Of a stretch of 64,000 bases of DNA, positions 1-7,736 are shown in pieces. Under the pieces are notes generated by a model. It searched no databases. It was not told where the DNA came from and worked only from the letters and a program-made list of their open reading frames with translations. Source of the DNA: JABDIP01 sp965227455 (GTDB lineage Bacteria > Pseudomonadota > Alphaproteobacteria > DSM-16000 > Inquilinaceae); contig OZ245752.1 of NCBI GenBank assembly GCA_965227455.1, positions 2,604,001 through 2,668,000 on the forward strand. Reading direction: 5' to 3'. Every line of letters starts with the position of its first letter. The first letter of the stretch is position 1. The translations under genes were made by a program, and so were the position numbers.

Positions 1-2
1 AG

Positions 3-35
3 GGACAGGCCGCCGCCGCCTTCGACCTTGTGTAA
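3..35 (+). CDS. Possible C-terminal tail of an upstream gene
   Basis: One forward frame is open from the window edge to a TAA at the end of this stretch and reads as an Ala-rich tail ending FDLV. That would suit the last residues of an enzyme encoded upstream, but ten codons cannot identify a family and a chance open frame is quite possible in such GC-rich DNA. Confidence 0.2.
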   Translation, partial: GQAAAAFDLV

Positions 36-139
36 CCGGCGATTCTCGAACCGGCTGCGCCGGGTGTTGGGCCGAATGATCCGATCGCGTGCCGGCATGG
101 CCGATCACCCCTTCCCCTTTTGCGTGCCTTGCCCGTCGC

Positions 140-1213
140 TCACAGGAAGACCGACGGTATGTCGCAGGTCGAATCGACTCCGATGCGGTCGAAGTGCCGT
201 TCGAGCCAGTCATCCGCCGTCCTTGTGCCGATCGCCTTCAGATGTTGCAGGAAATCCCAATCGGCATTCAACTTGCTGGAGACGCCGAGTTCCTTCATGT
301 CCGTCTCCTCGCCGATCAGGTGCATGTTCACCCGCTTGTACTTGGTCGGGTCCAGCCCCTCGGCTTCGATCAGCTTGCGCACGAAGGCGATCGCCCGCAT
401 CTCCCGCATCAGCGTGGAGTTGAAGCTGATCTCGTTCACCCGGTTGGCAATGGCGGCGGCCGACTTCGGCACCTCGTCGCGATAGAGCGGATTGATCTGC
501 ACAATGGCGATATCCGGACTGTCGCAGCCATAGATCAGCGGGAACAGCGCCGGATTGCCCATATAGCCGCCGTCCCAATACGCCTCGCCATCGATCTCCA
601 CCGCCTGGAACAGGAATGGCAGGCAGGCCGAGGCCAGCAGCGCGTCGACCGTCACCTCGCGGTTCTCGAAGACGCGGACCTTGCCCGAGCGGACATTGGT
701 GGCGGAGATGAACAGCTTGACGGCCGAACTTTCCGCCACCCGGCGGGCATCCACCACATCGTCCAGCACGTCGCGCAGCGGGTTGACGTTCAGCGGATTG
801 AATTGGTAGGGCGACAGCATCCGGCTGACCGCGTCGAGCCAGAGATAGCCGGGCGAGTGATCCAGGTTCCAGTTGCCGAAGAACGCCTCGAACGGGTTGC
901 GCTGTACCGGAGCCAGATGGGAAAGCGCGCTGATCCGATGCCAGAACCCGTCCAGCGCCGCCCGCGCGCCGTCGCGGCCGCCGTCCTCATAGCCCTGGAC
1001 CAGCACCGCTGCGTTCATGGCGCCGGCGCTGGTGCCGCTTACCCCCTCGATGACGATCCGGTCGTCCTGCAACAGCCTGTCGAGCACGCCCCAGGTGAAG
1101 GCGCCATGGGCGCCGCCGCCTTGCAGTGCCAGATTCAGCGGCCGTGCCGTCGGCTTCTGTTTGCGCCGACTCTTGCCTGGCTTCGCCAGCCTTTCCCTGC
1201 CGCTCAATTCCAC
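140..1213 (-). CDS. Patatin-like phospholipase (RssA family)
   Basis: Predicted serine lipid acyl hydrolase with the Ser-Asp dyad of patatins. The oxyanion-hole motif GGGAHG is at residues 32-37, the nucleophile elbow GTSAG at 60-64 (Ser62), and the catalytic Asp is in DGG at 214-216. Length (357 aa) is normal for bacterial one-domain patatins. The first 25 residues are Lys/Arg-rich with no signal peptide, so a cytoplasmic or membrane-associated enzyme is likely. The start is GTG with AAGGG just upstream. It stands alone, divergent from the sugar epimerase at 1368. In other alphaproteobacteria this family is often linked to polyhydroxyalkanoate or lipid turnover, but nothing here fixes the substrate. 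A long forward open frame covers the same DNA and is a codon shadow. Confidence 0.9.
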   Translation of the reverse strand: MELSGRERLAKPGKSRRKQKPTARPLNLALQGGGAHGAFTWGVLDRLLQDDRIVIEGVSGTSAGAMNAAVLVQGYEDGGRDGARAALDGFWHRISALSHLAPVQRNPFEAFFGNWNLDHSPGYLWLDAVSRMLSPYQFNPLNVNPLRDVLDDVVDARRVAESSAVKLFISATNVRSGKVRVFENREVTVDALLASACLPFLFQAVEIDGEAYWDGGYMGNPALFPLIYGCDSPDIAIVQINPLYRDEVPKSAAAIANRVNEISFNSTLMREMRAIAFVRKLIEAEGLDPTKYKRVNMHLIGEETDMKELGVSSKLNADWDFLQHLKAIGTRTADDWLERHFDRIGVDSTCDIPSVFL

Positions 1214-1367
1214 ACGCCCTTGCGCCTGTCGCCAGTCATCACCTTACCCGGGCCGTCGTCGGGCGTCAGAACCATGGACGATGCGCGCCCGGTTTCATAG
1301 CCTGCGCGGCAGCCGACAACCGGCCTGTCCACAATCCGCAGCCGAAACGGCGCGAAGGAAGACCGTC

Positions 1368-2348
1368 ATGACCATCCTGGTAACCGGGGCCGCAGGGTTC
1401 ATCGGCTTCCATACGGCGCAGGCCCTACTGGACCGGGGCGAACAGGTGGTCGGCGTCGACAACCTGAACCCCTATTACGACGTGGCGCTGAAGCAGGGCC
1501 GGCTGGATCGCCTGACCGGTCGGGACGGGTTCCGATTCGCCAAGGTCGATCTTGCGGATCGCGAAGCTGTCGCCAGTCTGTTCGCCGAGCACGCGGGTTT
1601 CGAGACGATCGTGCACCTGGCGGCGCAGCCCGGCGTCCGCTACTCGCTGGAAAACCCGTTCGCCTATATCGAGGCCAATGTGACCGGGCATCTGACGATA
1701 TTGGAGGAGGCGCGCAAATGCGCCGATCTGCGCCACCTCGTCTACGCCAGCTCGTCCTCGGTCTATGGCGACGGTGCCGCGCTTCCGTTCTCGACGCAGG
1801 ACCGCGCCGACCGGCCGGTGTCGCTCTACGCCGCCAGCAAGCGGATGGACGAGCTGATGAGCCACGCCTACGCCCATCTATATGGACTGCCGTCGACCGG
1901 ACTGCGCTTCTTCACGGTCTACGGTCCCTGGGGACGACCGGACATGGCCGTCTACAGTTTCGCCAAGGCGATTTTGGAGGGCTCACCGATCCGCGTGTTC
2001 AACCAGGGAACCCTGCAACGGGACTTCACCTATGTAGATGACATCGTTGCGGGAATCCTTGGCGCGATCGGCCATGTTCCCAATGCGTCGGACGGGGCCG
2101 CCCCGCACCAGATCTATAATCTGGGCAACAACCAGCCGGAGACCGTCTCCCGGCTAGTTGCCGTACTGGAAGACGCCATCGGCAAAACGGCCATCATCCG
2201 TCACGAGCCGATGCAAGCCGGTGACGTCACCGCGACATGCGCCGACATCGACGACAGCCGCCGGGATCTCGGCTTCAACCCATCCACATCGCTGGAGCAG
2301 GGGGTACGGCGCTTCGTGGACTGGCTGCGAGACTATCAGGGCACCTAG
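1368..2348 (+). CDS. NAD-dependent epimerase, UDP-glucuronate 4-epimerase-like
   Basis: Extended short-chain dehydrogenase of 326 aa. The NAD-binding GxxGxxG lies at residues 7-13 and the catalytic Ser/Tyr/Lys set is around Ser129-130, Tyr154 and Lys158. The stretch NLNPYYD after the second strand and the RFFTVYGPWGRPDMA block are typical of UDP-glucuronate 4-epimerases (LpsL/Cap1J type), which supply UDP-galacturonate for lipopolysaccharide or capsule. The open frame extends further upstream, but the ATG at 1368 is chosen because AAGGA precedes it and the Rossmann strand MTILVTGAAGF starts there. It lies next to mucR, far from the main polysaccharide cluster at 17-35 kb, though it could feed that pathway. 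Confidence 0.88.
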   Translation: MTILVTGAAGFIGFHTAQALLDRGEQVVGVDNLNPYYDVALKQGRLDRLTGRDGFRFAKVDLADREAVASLFAEHAGFETIVHLAAQPGVRYSLENPFAYIEANVTGHLTILEEARKCADLRHLVYASSSSVYGDGAALPFSTQDRADRPVSLYAASKRMDELMSHAYAHLYGLPSTGLRFFTVYGPWGRPDMAVYSFAKAILEGSPIRVFNQGTLQRDFTYVDDIVAGILGAIGHVPNASDGAAPHQIYNLGNNQPETVSRLVAVLEDAIGKTAIIRHEPMQAGDVTATCADIDDSRRDLGFNPSTSLEQGVRRFVDWLRDYQGT

Positions 2349-2380
2349 GATTGGGCGAACGCCCGGCGCCCTCAGGAACG

Positions 2381-2794
2381 CTACTTGCGCTTGCCGCGAG
2401 TGGACCGGGTCCCCAACCCGATCTTCTTCGCCATTTCAGACCGGCGCTTCGCATAATCCGGCGCCACCATCGGATAGTTGCTGCGCAGGTTCCATTTGGC
2501 CCGATACTCGGCCGGCGTCAGGCCATGCGCCGTAGCGAGATGACGCTTGAGCATCTTCTGGCCACGGCCGCATTCCAGGCAGATGATTTCGCCGCTCTTG
2601 ATCGATCGGCGAATAGGCACTGCCGGCTCCTGAGACTGCTGCTCAGGTGACGATGGATCGTCTAGCGTCGCAAGTGTGCTGTGCACCCTATTGATCAACT
2701 CTGCGAGTTGATCGGGAGCAAGCACATTATGTCCTGCATACGAAGAAACGATCTCCGTTGTAAGGTCAAGCAACCGACGGTTTTCTACGCTCAT
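2381..2794 (-). CDS. mucR: MucR/Ros family zinc-finger transcriptional regulator
   Basis: 137-aa DNA-binding protein of the alphaproteobacterial MucR/Ros family. The prokaryotic zinc finger is complete: Cys72, Cys75, His85 and His90 in C-x2-C-x9-H-x4-H spacing, followed by the family hallmark LTPAEYRAKW at 92-101. A basic tail (RSTRGKRK) closes the protein. MucR proteins bind AT-rich DNA, silence or activate exopolysaccharide and motility genes, and usually repress their own gene. The start has AGGGG upstream, and the roughly 395-bp region ahead of it is unusually AT-rich for this window, consistent with self-binding. The neighbouring epimerase and the polysaccharide cluster are plausible targets by inference. 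Confidence 0.93.
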   Translation of the reverse strand: MSVENRRLLDLTTEIVSSYAGHNVLAPDQLAELINRVHSTLATLDDPSSPEQQSQEPAVPIRRSIKSGEIICLECGRGQKMLKRHLATAHGLTPAEYRAKWNLRSNYPMVAPDYAKRRSEMAKKIGLGTRSTRGKRK

Positions 2795-3189
2795 GGCGCA
2801 CCCCTGTTTCTATCGCCGTTTATAGTTATCGTTTCGCATTTGACATGAATTTTTGTCCTCATGGAACCTTTTTTTAGACAAACACCTGACCTTTCGCCCG
2901 CGAAGCAAGATAAATCTTGAATATCTATGATCTTTCCAATTCGGTATCGAAACTCACATGAAATGAGCCTGTTGCATTTCATTTGACCTCGAAGGGTCGG
3001 ACACTCAGGTGGTGCGATCCGACGCCTGCAACTTATTGAGAGCAAAGAGAATGGAGAGGGTATTGCCCTGGGTTTCAGTATGCCCGGTCTCAGCCGGCCG
3101 CTGGGCCATGGGTCAGCGCCGCCCTGTGCGTGCCGGGAGCCTGGACCCGGTTGGCCGGATGATGCCCGGCTTGCGCCATCTGGCGTTCT
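2795..3189. other. AT-rich intergenic region upstream of mucR
   Basis: Non-coding stretch of about 395 bases between mucR (minus) and the winged-helix gene (plus). The first half has A/T runs such as a seven-T tract near 2871, which is rare in this GC-rich window. It should hold the mucR promoter and is the kind of DNA MucR binds, but I could not pick out a convincing -35/-10 pair. Open frames here are short with no family signal. Confidence 0.5.
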
Positions 3190-3930
3190 ATGAAAGATAC
3201 CAATGACCTAATGGCGAATCGTCGGTCGGACTGCAGGATCTTGGGCGCCAAACACACACCCGCCGCAATGGACTCGATCGTCGGATTTCCGATGCGGGCG
3301 ACCCGCGATTCGGAGCTTTCGATCGAGGATTTGCGCATCCTGATCTGCGTCGGGATCCTCACCGGCGAATCCGGCTCCTGCGCCGAGGACACCCGCTGGA
3401 TCGCCCGGAACACCGACCTGCCGGAGCCGATCGTGGTGGAACGCCTGGACCGGCTCGGCACCCGCGGCTATGTCCGGCGCGACCGCCAGGGCGGCGCAGC
3501 GATGCTGAGCCTGATACCGGATCCGGATGCCACCGCGCCAACCGCAACGGACGATTCCAGCACCACACCGGCCCGGCGAAGCAGCCGCGGCACCCAGGCC
3601 CGCCTGCACGGCGACCTGTTGCGCCGGCGAACCCGGCGCCCGGTCGGGTCGATCGAGTTCGACGATCCGACGCAGCCGCATCCGGTGATCGCTTCGCTTC
3701 AAGACGCGGTGGAGACCGCACCGGGCGGCGTCAGCGGTTTCCGGTTCTGGTTGAAGACCATCCTCGATCCCGAAGATGTCGAGATCTTCTCCGATTGGGC
3801 AAGCCGGCAATCGGCGGAATACCGGCGCCTGATTCGTACGTTTGATCGGGCCAATGACGATCAGGCGATCGAATCGCTGCTGGACATGACCCTGGCGCTG
3901 GTCAATCGCGAGAAATCGGCCAACCGCTGA
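3190..3930 (+). CDS. Winged-helix DNA-binding protein of unknown role
   Basis: Up to 246 aa. Residues about 44-105 have the pattern of a winged helix: a helix rich in Leu/Ile (EDLRILICVGILTG), a turn, a recognition-helix-like LPEPIVVERLDRLGTRGYV, then a short wing. The middle (110-165) is Pro/Thr/Arg-rich and looks disordered. The C-terminal third is acidic and helical. The exact start is uncertain: ATG at 3190, 3211 and 3268 are all in frame and none has a clear ribosome site. The opposite strand has a longer open frame over the same DNA, but its Arg/Gly/His-rich composition marks it as a shadow. It could be a MarR-like regulator; no specific function can be assigned. Confidence 0.65.
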   Translation: MKDTNDLMANRRSDCRILGAKHTPAAMDSIVGFPMRATRDSELSIEDLRILICVGILTGESGSCAEDTRWIARNTDLPEPIVVERLDRLGTRGYVRRDRQGGAAMLSLIPDPDATAPTATDDSSTTPARRSSRGTQARLHGDLLRRRTRRPVGSIEFDDPTQPHPVIASLQDAVETAPGGVSGFRFWLKTILDPEDVEIFSDWASRQSAEYRRLIRTFDRANDDQAIESLLDMTLALVNREKSANR

Positions 3931-3956
3931 GCGGTCGGCGCGGCTGACGGTCCGGA

Positions 3957-4409
3957 CTATCGGCCGGCAAGGGCCGGATTGGTCATCAGACCGAAATCCA
4001 CCCATGTCACCGGCGTCGGGCCCGGCGGCCGCAAGATCGGCGCTACGCTTCCGGTGGCGCCGGCCGACGGTGCCGTTCCGGGGCCGGTGACGGCCACGAT
4101 GGCAATCATGCTCAGCCCGGCAAGGAACAGCAGCGTGGGCAAGCCCCAGCGCTTGGCCAGCGTGGACCAGAGCCGGGTGAGCCGCCCCAGGGGGTCCCGG
4201 GAGCGGACAACTGGCGGCGATACACGCGTCGCGCTGGCCGGTATGAACGGAATGGCAGGTTCTTCGTAGGGGTCTATCAGCGCCAGGGATGGCCGTACGG
4301 CCCGAACCACGTCATTCGGCGTCCGTTCCGTCGTCTCCAGGCCCAGCGGGCTTGCCATGCCCTTGCGGACCAGCAAGCCGCTGTTCAGAGCGGCAACCGG
4401 CCTGGTCAT
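3957..4409 (-). CDS. Single-TM protein co-translated with parA
   Basis: 150-aa protein of no recognised family. Residues 1-89 are a Pro/Arg-rich, probably disordered cytoplasmic part; residues about 90-109 form one hydrophobic membrane segment; the last 40 residues are Pro/Gly/Thr-rich. Its ATG overlaps the stop of the upstream parA gene (ATGA), so the two are very likely translationally coupled. One-TM proteins paired with orphan ParA ATPases can act as membrane anchors or cargo adaptors, which is an inference from position only. Confidence 0.65.
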   Translation of the reverse strand: MTRPVAALNSGLLVRKGMASPLGLETTERTPNDVVRAVRPSLALIDPYEEPAIPFIPASATRVSPPVVRSRDPLGRLTRLWSTLAKRWGLPTLLFLAGLSMIAIVAVTGPGTAPSAGATGSVAPILRPPGPTPVTWVDFGLMTNPALAGR

Positions 4410-5125
4410 GACACGCCCTGCCGTTCCTCCGACCCGTTGACGATGGCGGCAGCCACGGGCGCGGTCTTCTTCGCCGGCCGCACCGACTGCATGGGCTTGA
4501 GCGCGGAGCCGTTGAGGCGCCGGTTCAGGAAATCCCAGAGTTCCGCCACTTCCTGCCGCGATCGCGAGCGACCGGACAGCTCCATGACCGTTCGGCCATC
4601 GATCATGCTGGCGGCGAAATCGATTCGCTGATGGATGACGGACGGGGCGACAGGCCCGTATTGCGAGAGGGCGATCGCCGCCTCGGTGGTGATACGGGCC
4701 CGCGGCGAAGCGCCATTGATCACAAAGACCATCGGCTTCATCAGCCGCTCGACCAGTTCCACCGTCGCACCGGCGGCGCGCAGGTCGTGCGGGCTGGGCC
4801 GTGTCGGGATCATCACCAGGTCGGCGACATCGATCACATGTCCAATGGTCGATGTGATCGCCGGCGGCGTATCGATGACCAGCAGCTTGATCCCGAGTTC
4901 CTTCAGCTCCTGGAGATCCCGGTCCAGCTTGGCGACCGTGGTCTGGACGAACAGCGGCTGATCGGCCTCCCGTTCATTCCACCAATCGGTAAGGCTGCCC
5001 TGAGGATCGGCGTCGATCAGCGCCACCGGGCCGTAGCCGGCGCGCTCCGCCTGGACAGCAATGTGACCGGACAAGGTGGTCTTGCCTGACCCTCCCTTCT
5101 GCGAAGCGACCGCAAGAACCTGCAT
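4406..5125 (-). CDS. ParA/MinD-family ATPase (orphan, no parB)
   Basis: 239-aa P-loop ATPase. The deviant Walker A KGGSGKT is at residues 10-16, the A' region reads ALIDADPQGSLTDWW, and the Walker B strand is LLVIDTPPA. This matches chromosomal orphan or plasmid-type ParA, which binds DNA as an ATP dimer and positions cargo. The start is set at the ATG at 5125, where AGGGG precedes and MQVLAVASQKGG is the usual ParA N-terminus; an upstream in-frame start at 5155 would add ten atypical residues. No parB or parS-like gene is adjacent. The partner gene overlaps by four bases downstream. Confidence 0.88.
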   Translation of the reverse strand: MQVLAVASQKGGSGKTTLSGHIAVQAERAGYGPVALIDADPQGSLTDWWNEREADQPLFVQTTVAKLDRDLQELKELGIKLLVIDTPPAITSTIGHVIDVADLVMIPTRPSPHDLRAAGATVELVERLMKPMVFVINGASPRARITTEAAIALSQYGPVAPSVIHQRIDFAASMIDGRTVMELSGRSRSRQEVAELWDFLNRRLNGSALKPMQSVRPAKKTAPVAAAIVNGSEERQGVS

Positions 5126-5594
5126 GAATGACCCCTTTCCCTGTGCCCAAAACACCCAACCAAACCGCGATGGCGGCTCCGATTTCCTGGCGCAACCCTG
5201 GAGTTTCTTGGATCCTACCAGCCGGCCGCGGCAAACATTCCGGCAAACGCGAATATGGCTTGGACACTATGTTTGTCTGTCAGCGCCCCTGTTGAGAGCA
5301 GACCAGAATCGTACCCGATCTATGGTGTCGTTAACAGTCGCTAATCAACCAAACCAGCCCAAAACGGTCAACCCGTTGTAGCGGAGTTTGATGAAACTTA
5401 GATGATGTTGCGGTCACCACAAGATGTATGATATCCGCCGGATTCATGCCACAGTGTGGAGTGGTACTGATCCGGCCTCTTGGGACGTCGGCGGGATCGG
5501 AATCGGCTCGAAAGGCCTCCCGAAGACAGGGCGAGGAAATCCTGTCCAATCAACGGGCTAGGGCGTGGGTAATTCGGAAACTGGGGATTTCGTG
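5126..5594. other. Intergenic region between parA and a small membrane-protein gene
   Basis: About 470 bases between divergently read genes. I see no RNA gene, strong hairpin or recognisable operator. A reverse frame of 72 codons near 5331-5549 has no family features or ribosome site and is treated as noise. Promoters for parA (minus) and the small membrane protein (plus) must lie here. Confidence 0.4.
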
Positions 5595-5939
5595 ATGAAG
5601 GTCGATAAGGATTCGAACGGTTCGAAACGCGAACTGGTCATGGTCTTGAAGGTCGCCGGCACGGTTGGGGTCGCCCTGAGTCTGGTCGCCGGGCTATTTG
5701 CGGCGGTCGATGTCCGCAGCGCCGGTTTCGAGGCTGCTTTGCCGTTGTTTTCGCTGGCGCTGCAATTGTTCTTCGCCGGCATGATGATGCTGGTGGCCTC
5801 GGCCGTGCTCGAAGGTCTTGCTGGCATGCGCGAATCACTGGTGGGCGAGGACATCGAAACCCGCCGGTATGGGCGCACGCGCTCCAACAAGGGATCGATT
5901 CTCGCCTCGAAGCTGGCGGCCGAACCCGCCGCGCAATAA
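5595..5939 (+). CDS. Small two-TM membrane protein, hypothetical
   Basis: 114-aa protein with two hydrophobic segments (roughly residues 14-36 and 44-68) separated by a short loop, and a charged cytoplasmic-looking tail ending in an Ala-rich stretch. The ATG at 5595 is preferred because GGGGA lies upstream; a GTG at 5565 would add ten residues. Codon use matches neighbouring genes, so it is likely a real gene, but I do not recognise the family. It stands alone between parA and the catabolic cluster. Confidence 0.6.
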   Translation: MKVDKDSNGSKRELVMVLKVAGTVGVALSLVAGLFAAVDVRSAGFEAALPLFSLALQLFFAGMMMLVASAVLEGLAGMRESLVGEDIETRRYGRTRSNKGSILASKLAAEPAAQ

Positions 5940-6053
5940 CGCCGCGACACAATTCCGCGCCGCCCATATCGGTGGGCGGCGGTGGGCCGTTCCGGACAGT
6001 GCGCCGGTGCTGACGCGTAGGATGCGGCCGGTGTGGAGCCGGTGCTGGTCGGC

Positions 6054-6431
6054 TCAGTCTCCGGCCTCGTCCAGGACCTTGCGCGCGACCCGGAAGCATT
6101 CGAGGGCCTGCGGCACGCCGCAATAGATGCCGACGATGTGGATGATGGCGCGGATCTCCTCCCGCGAGACGCCATTGGTCACGGCCCCGCGGCAATGGGT
6201 TTCCCATTCCTGCATCTTGCCGAGCGCGCCGATCATCGCGAGGTTGATCATCGAGCGGGTCTTGGCGTCGATAGCCGTGTCGCCCCAGCCGAATCCCCAG
6301 CACCAGGCCGTCATCGCTTCCTGAAACGGACGCGTGAAATCATCGGCGGCGGCCAGGTTCTTCTCCACATACTGCGCCCCGAGCGTGGCCTTGCGCTGGG
6401 CGAGGCCCTTTTCGAACAGATCGTCGTCCAT
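6054..6431 (-). CDS. Carboxymuconolactone decarboxylase family protein
   Basis: 125-aa protein of the CMD/AhpD-like all-helical fold. The segment EWETHCRGAVTNGVSREEI (residues 75-93) followed by IIHIVGIYCGVPQALECFR (96-114) matches the PcaC pattern, where this region builds the active site. No other protocatechuate-pathway genes are present, so decarboxylation of 4-carboxymuconolactone is unlikely to be its role here. It is the last gene of the leftward operon after an RpiR regulator, a Rieske oxygenase and an aldehyde dehydrogenase remnant, which suggests a step in the same catabolism. Confidence 0.85.
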   Translation of the reverse strand: MDDDLFEKGLAQRKATLGAQYVEKNLAAADDFTRPFQEAMTAWCWGFGWGDTAIDAKTRSMINLAMIGALGKMQEWETHCRGAVTNGVSREEIRAIIHIVGIYCGVPQALECFRVARKVLDEAGD

Positions 6432-6443
6432 GCGGTCCTCCTG

Positions 6444-6655
6444 TCAAAGCCTGCTGGCCACGTTCTTGGTCCGGATATAGTTGAGCAGCGCCTCGCGGCC
6501 TGGACGGCCCGGTCCACATCGGCGGCATCGGCCAGCGCCTGCTCCGCGAAGGCTTCGCCCGTGGCCGGATCCTCGACCGAGATGCGGCCGGCGCCACCAT
6601 CCACGAAGGCGCCGTCGATGTAGTTGCGCCCGATGGTGTTCGTATCAGGCGCCAT
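6444..6655 (-). pseudogene. Aldehyde dehydrogenase remnant with large internal deletion
   Basis: The ATG at 6655 opens a classic aldehyde dehydrogenase N-terminus (NYIDGAFVDGG, then VEDPATGEAFAE and AVQAARR), about 57 residues long. The sequence then jumps, with a frame change, to a typical aldehyde dehydrogenase C-terminus, EALLNYIRTKNVASRL and a stop at 6444. About 400 residues including the NAD fold and catalytic Cys are absent. Both halves share GCGAGGCG at the junction (6489-6496), as expected for a deletion between short repeats. The start overlaps the end of the Rieske gene and the stop lies 12 bases before the next gene, so the operon position is intact. An assembly collapse is the alternative. 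Confidence 0.8.
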
Positions 6656-7736
6656 CGACGGCCTCGCGCACCCAGCCCTGCAGCACCTGGACCGAATGCT
6701 CCGACCGCACGCCGCAGCGCGGGTCGAGCACCAGCGGCCCCGGCCGGTAGCCGCGGCTCTTCAGGCCGCGCTGCACCGATTCGACGAGATGGATGTCTTC
6801 CTCGACCGTGGTCGCGCGATCCTGCACCGCCAGACGTCGGATCACGTCGGAATCGATCCCGTCGACCGTGTACCAGCCGCGCCAGACGGTGACATTCTCC
6901 GCATCCGCCGCCCGCCAGTGATAGGTGTTGAGCACGTTGCCCGGATAGACCTGGAACGAGAACATCGGCCACAGGAACCAGGACGAATACTCGCCGGCAT
7001 GCGGGCTTGAGTCCGGATCGACCGGATAGGTCATCCGATCCAGGTTCTGGCACTCGGTGGTGTGGCGCAGGCAATGGCCCTGGGGCTGGATGTCATAGGT
7101 CTTGGGATTGATCACGCCGTTCGCGAAGGTCGGGTGATTGAGCTGGCAGTGGTAGCACTCCGAATAATTCTCGATGGAGACCTTCCAATTGCAGGCCTCC
7201 GGCGTTTCGATCCATTCCAGCGGCCGCAAGCGATCGATCTCCGGCACGAAGTCCGACAATTCGCTGCGCACGCCGGGGAACCACTCGTCCATCGGCGCCG
7301 CGTCGGGATCGAGATTAACGAACAGGAAGCCGAGGAAATCCTCGACCCGGACGCCGGTCAGGCAGATCGCCTCCCGATCGAAACCCGGCACAGATTTGAC
7401 ATTCGGCCCGGAGCGCAGTTCGCCCGAAAGCTCGTAGGTCCAGGCGTGATAGGGGCAGACGATGCGCCGCGTATTGCCTTCGCCCCGCACCAGCTCATGG
7501 GCCCGGTGCTGGCAGACATTGTAGAAGGCGCGGATCCGGCCGTCCGCACCACGCACGCAGAACAGGCCCTGGCCGGCGATGTCGAATGCGAAATAATCGC
7601 CAGGCTTTTCGAGCTGCGAGACATGGCCGGCGAAATGCCAGGTCCGCGCAAACAACCCCTCCTGCTCGACCCGGAAGATGTCCGGGTCCGTGTAGTACCG
7701 GGCCTCCAGCGTGCGGATCGGCACCGGCGCACTCAC
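6645..7736 (-). CDS. Rieske non-heme iron oxygenase, alpha subunit (betaine demethylase type)
   Basis: 363-aa ring-hydroxylating-type oxygenase. The Rieske [2Fe-2S] ligands are Cys75-x-His77 and Cys94-x2-His97. The mononuclear iron site is in ENYSECYHCQLNHP (189-202), with His196 and His201, and probably Asp314. The residue bridging the two centres, two before the Tyr-His pair, is Glu193 rather than the usual Asp; this is a trait of the quaternary-amine group (carnitine monooxygenase CntA and relatives). The family includes glycine betaine and stachydrine demethylases. The start is GTG overlapping the stop of the RpiR gene, so translation is coupled. No reductase component is adjacent. Confidence 0.9.
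   Translation of the reverse strand: MSAPVPIRTLEARYYTDPDIFRVEQEGLFARTWHFAGHVSQLEKPGDYFAFDIAGQGLFCVRGADGRIRAFYNVCQHRAHELVRGEGNTRRIVCPYHAWTYELSGELRSGPNVKSVPGFDREAICLTGVRVEDFLGFLFVNLDPDAAPMDEWFPGVRSELSDFVPEIDRLRPLEWIETPEACNWKVSIENYSECYHCQLNHPTFANGVINPKTYDIQPQGHCLRHTTECQNLDRMTYPVDPDSSPHAGEYSSWFLWPMFSFQVYPGNVLNTYHWRAADAENVTVWRGWYTVDGIDSDVIRRLAVQDRATTVEEDIHLVESVQRGLKSRGYRPGPLVLDPRCGVRSEHSVQVLQGWVREAVDGA

Noticed and set aside
89..1300. Long forward open frame of about 400 codons opposite the patatin gene
   Set aside because: Its Arg/His/Gln-rich composition is typical of the antisense of a GC-rich gene, and the reverse frame has complete patatin motifs.
3208..4005. Reverse open frame of 265 codons over the winged-helix gene
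   Set aside because: No ribosome site, Arg/Gly-rich, and the forward frame has an ordered winged-helix pattern. Some doubt remains as the forward start is not clear.
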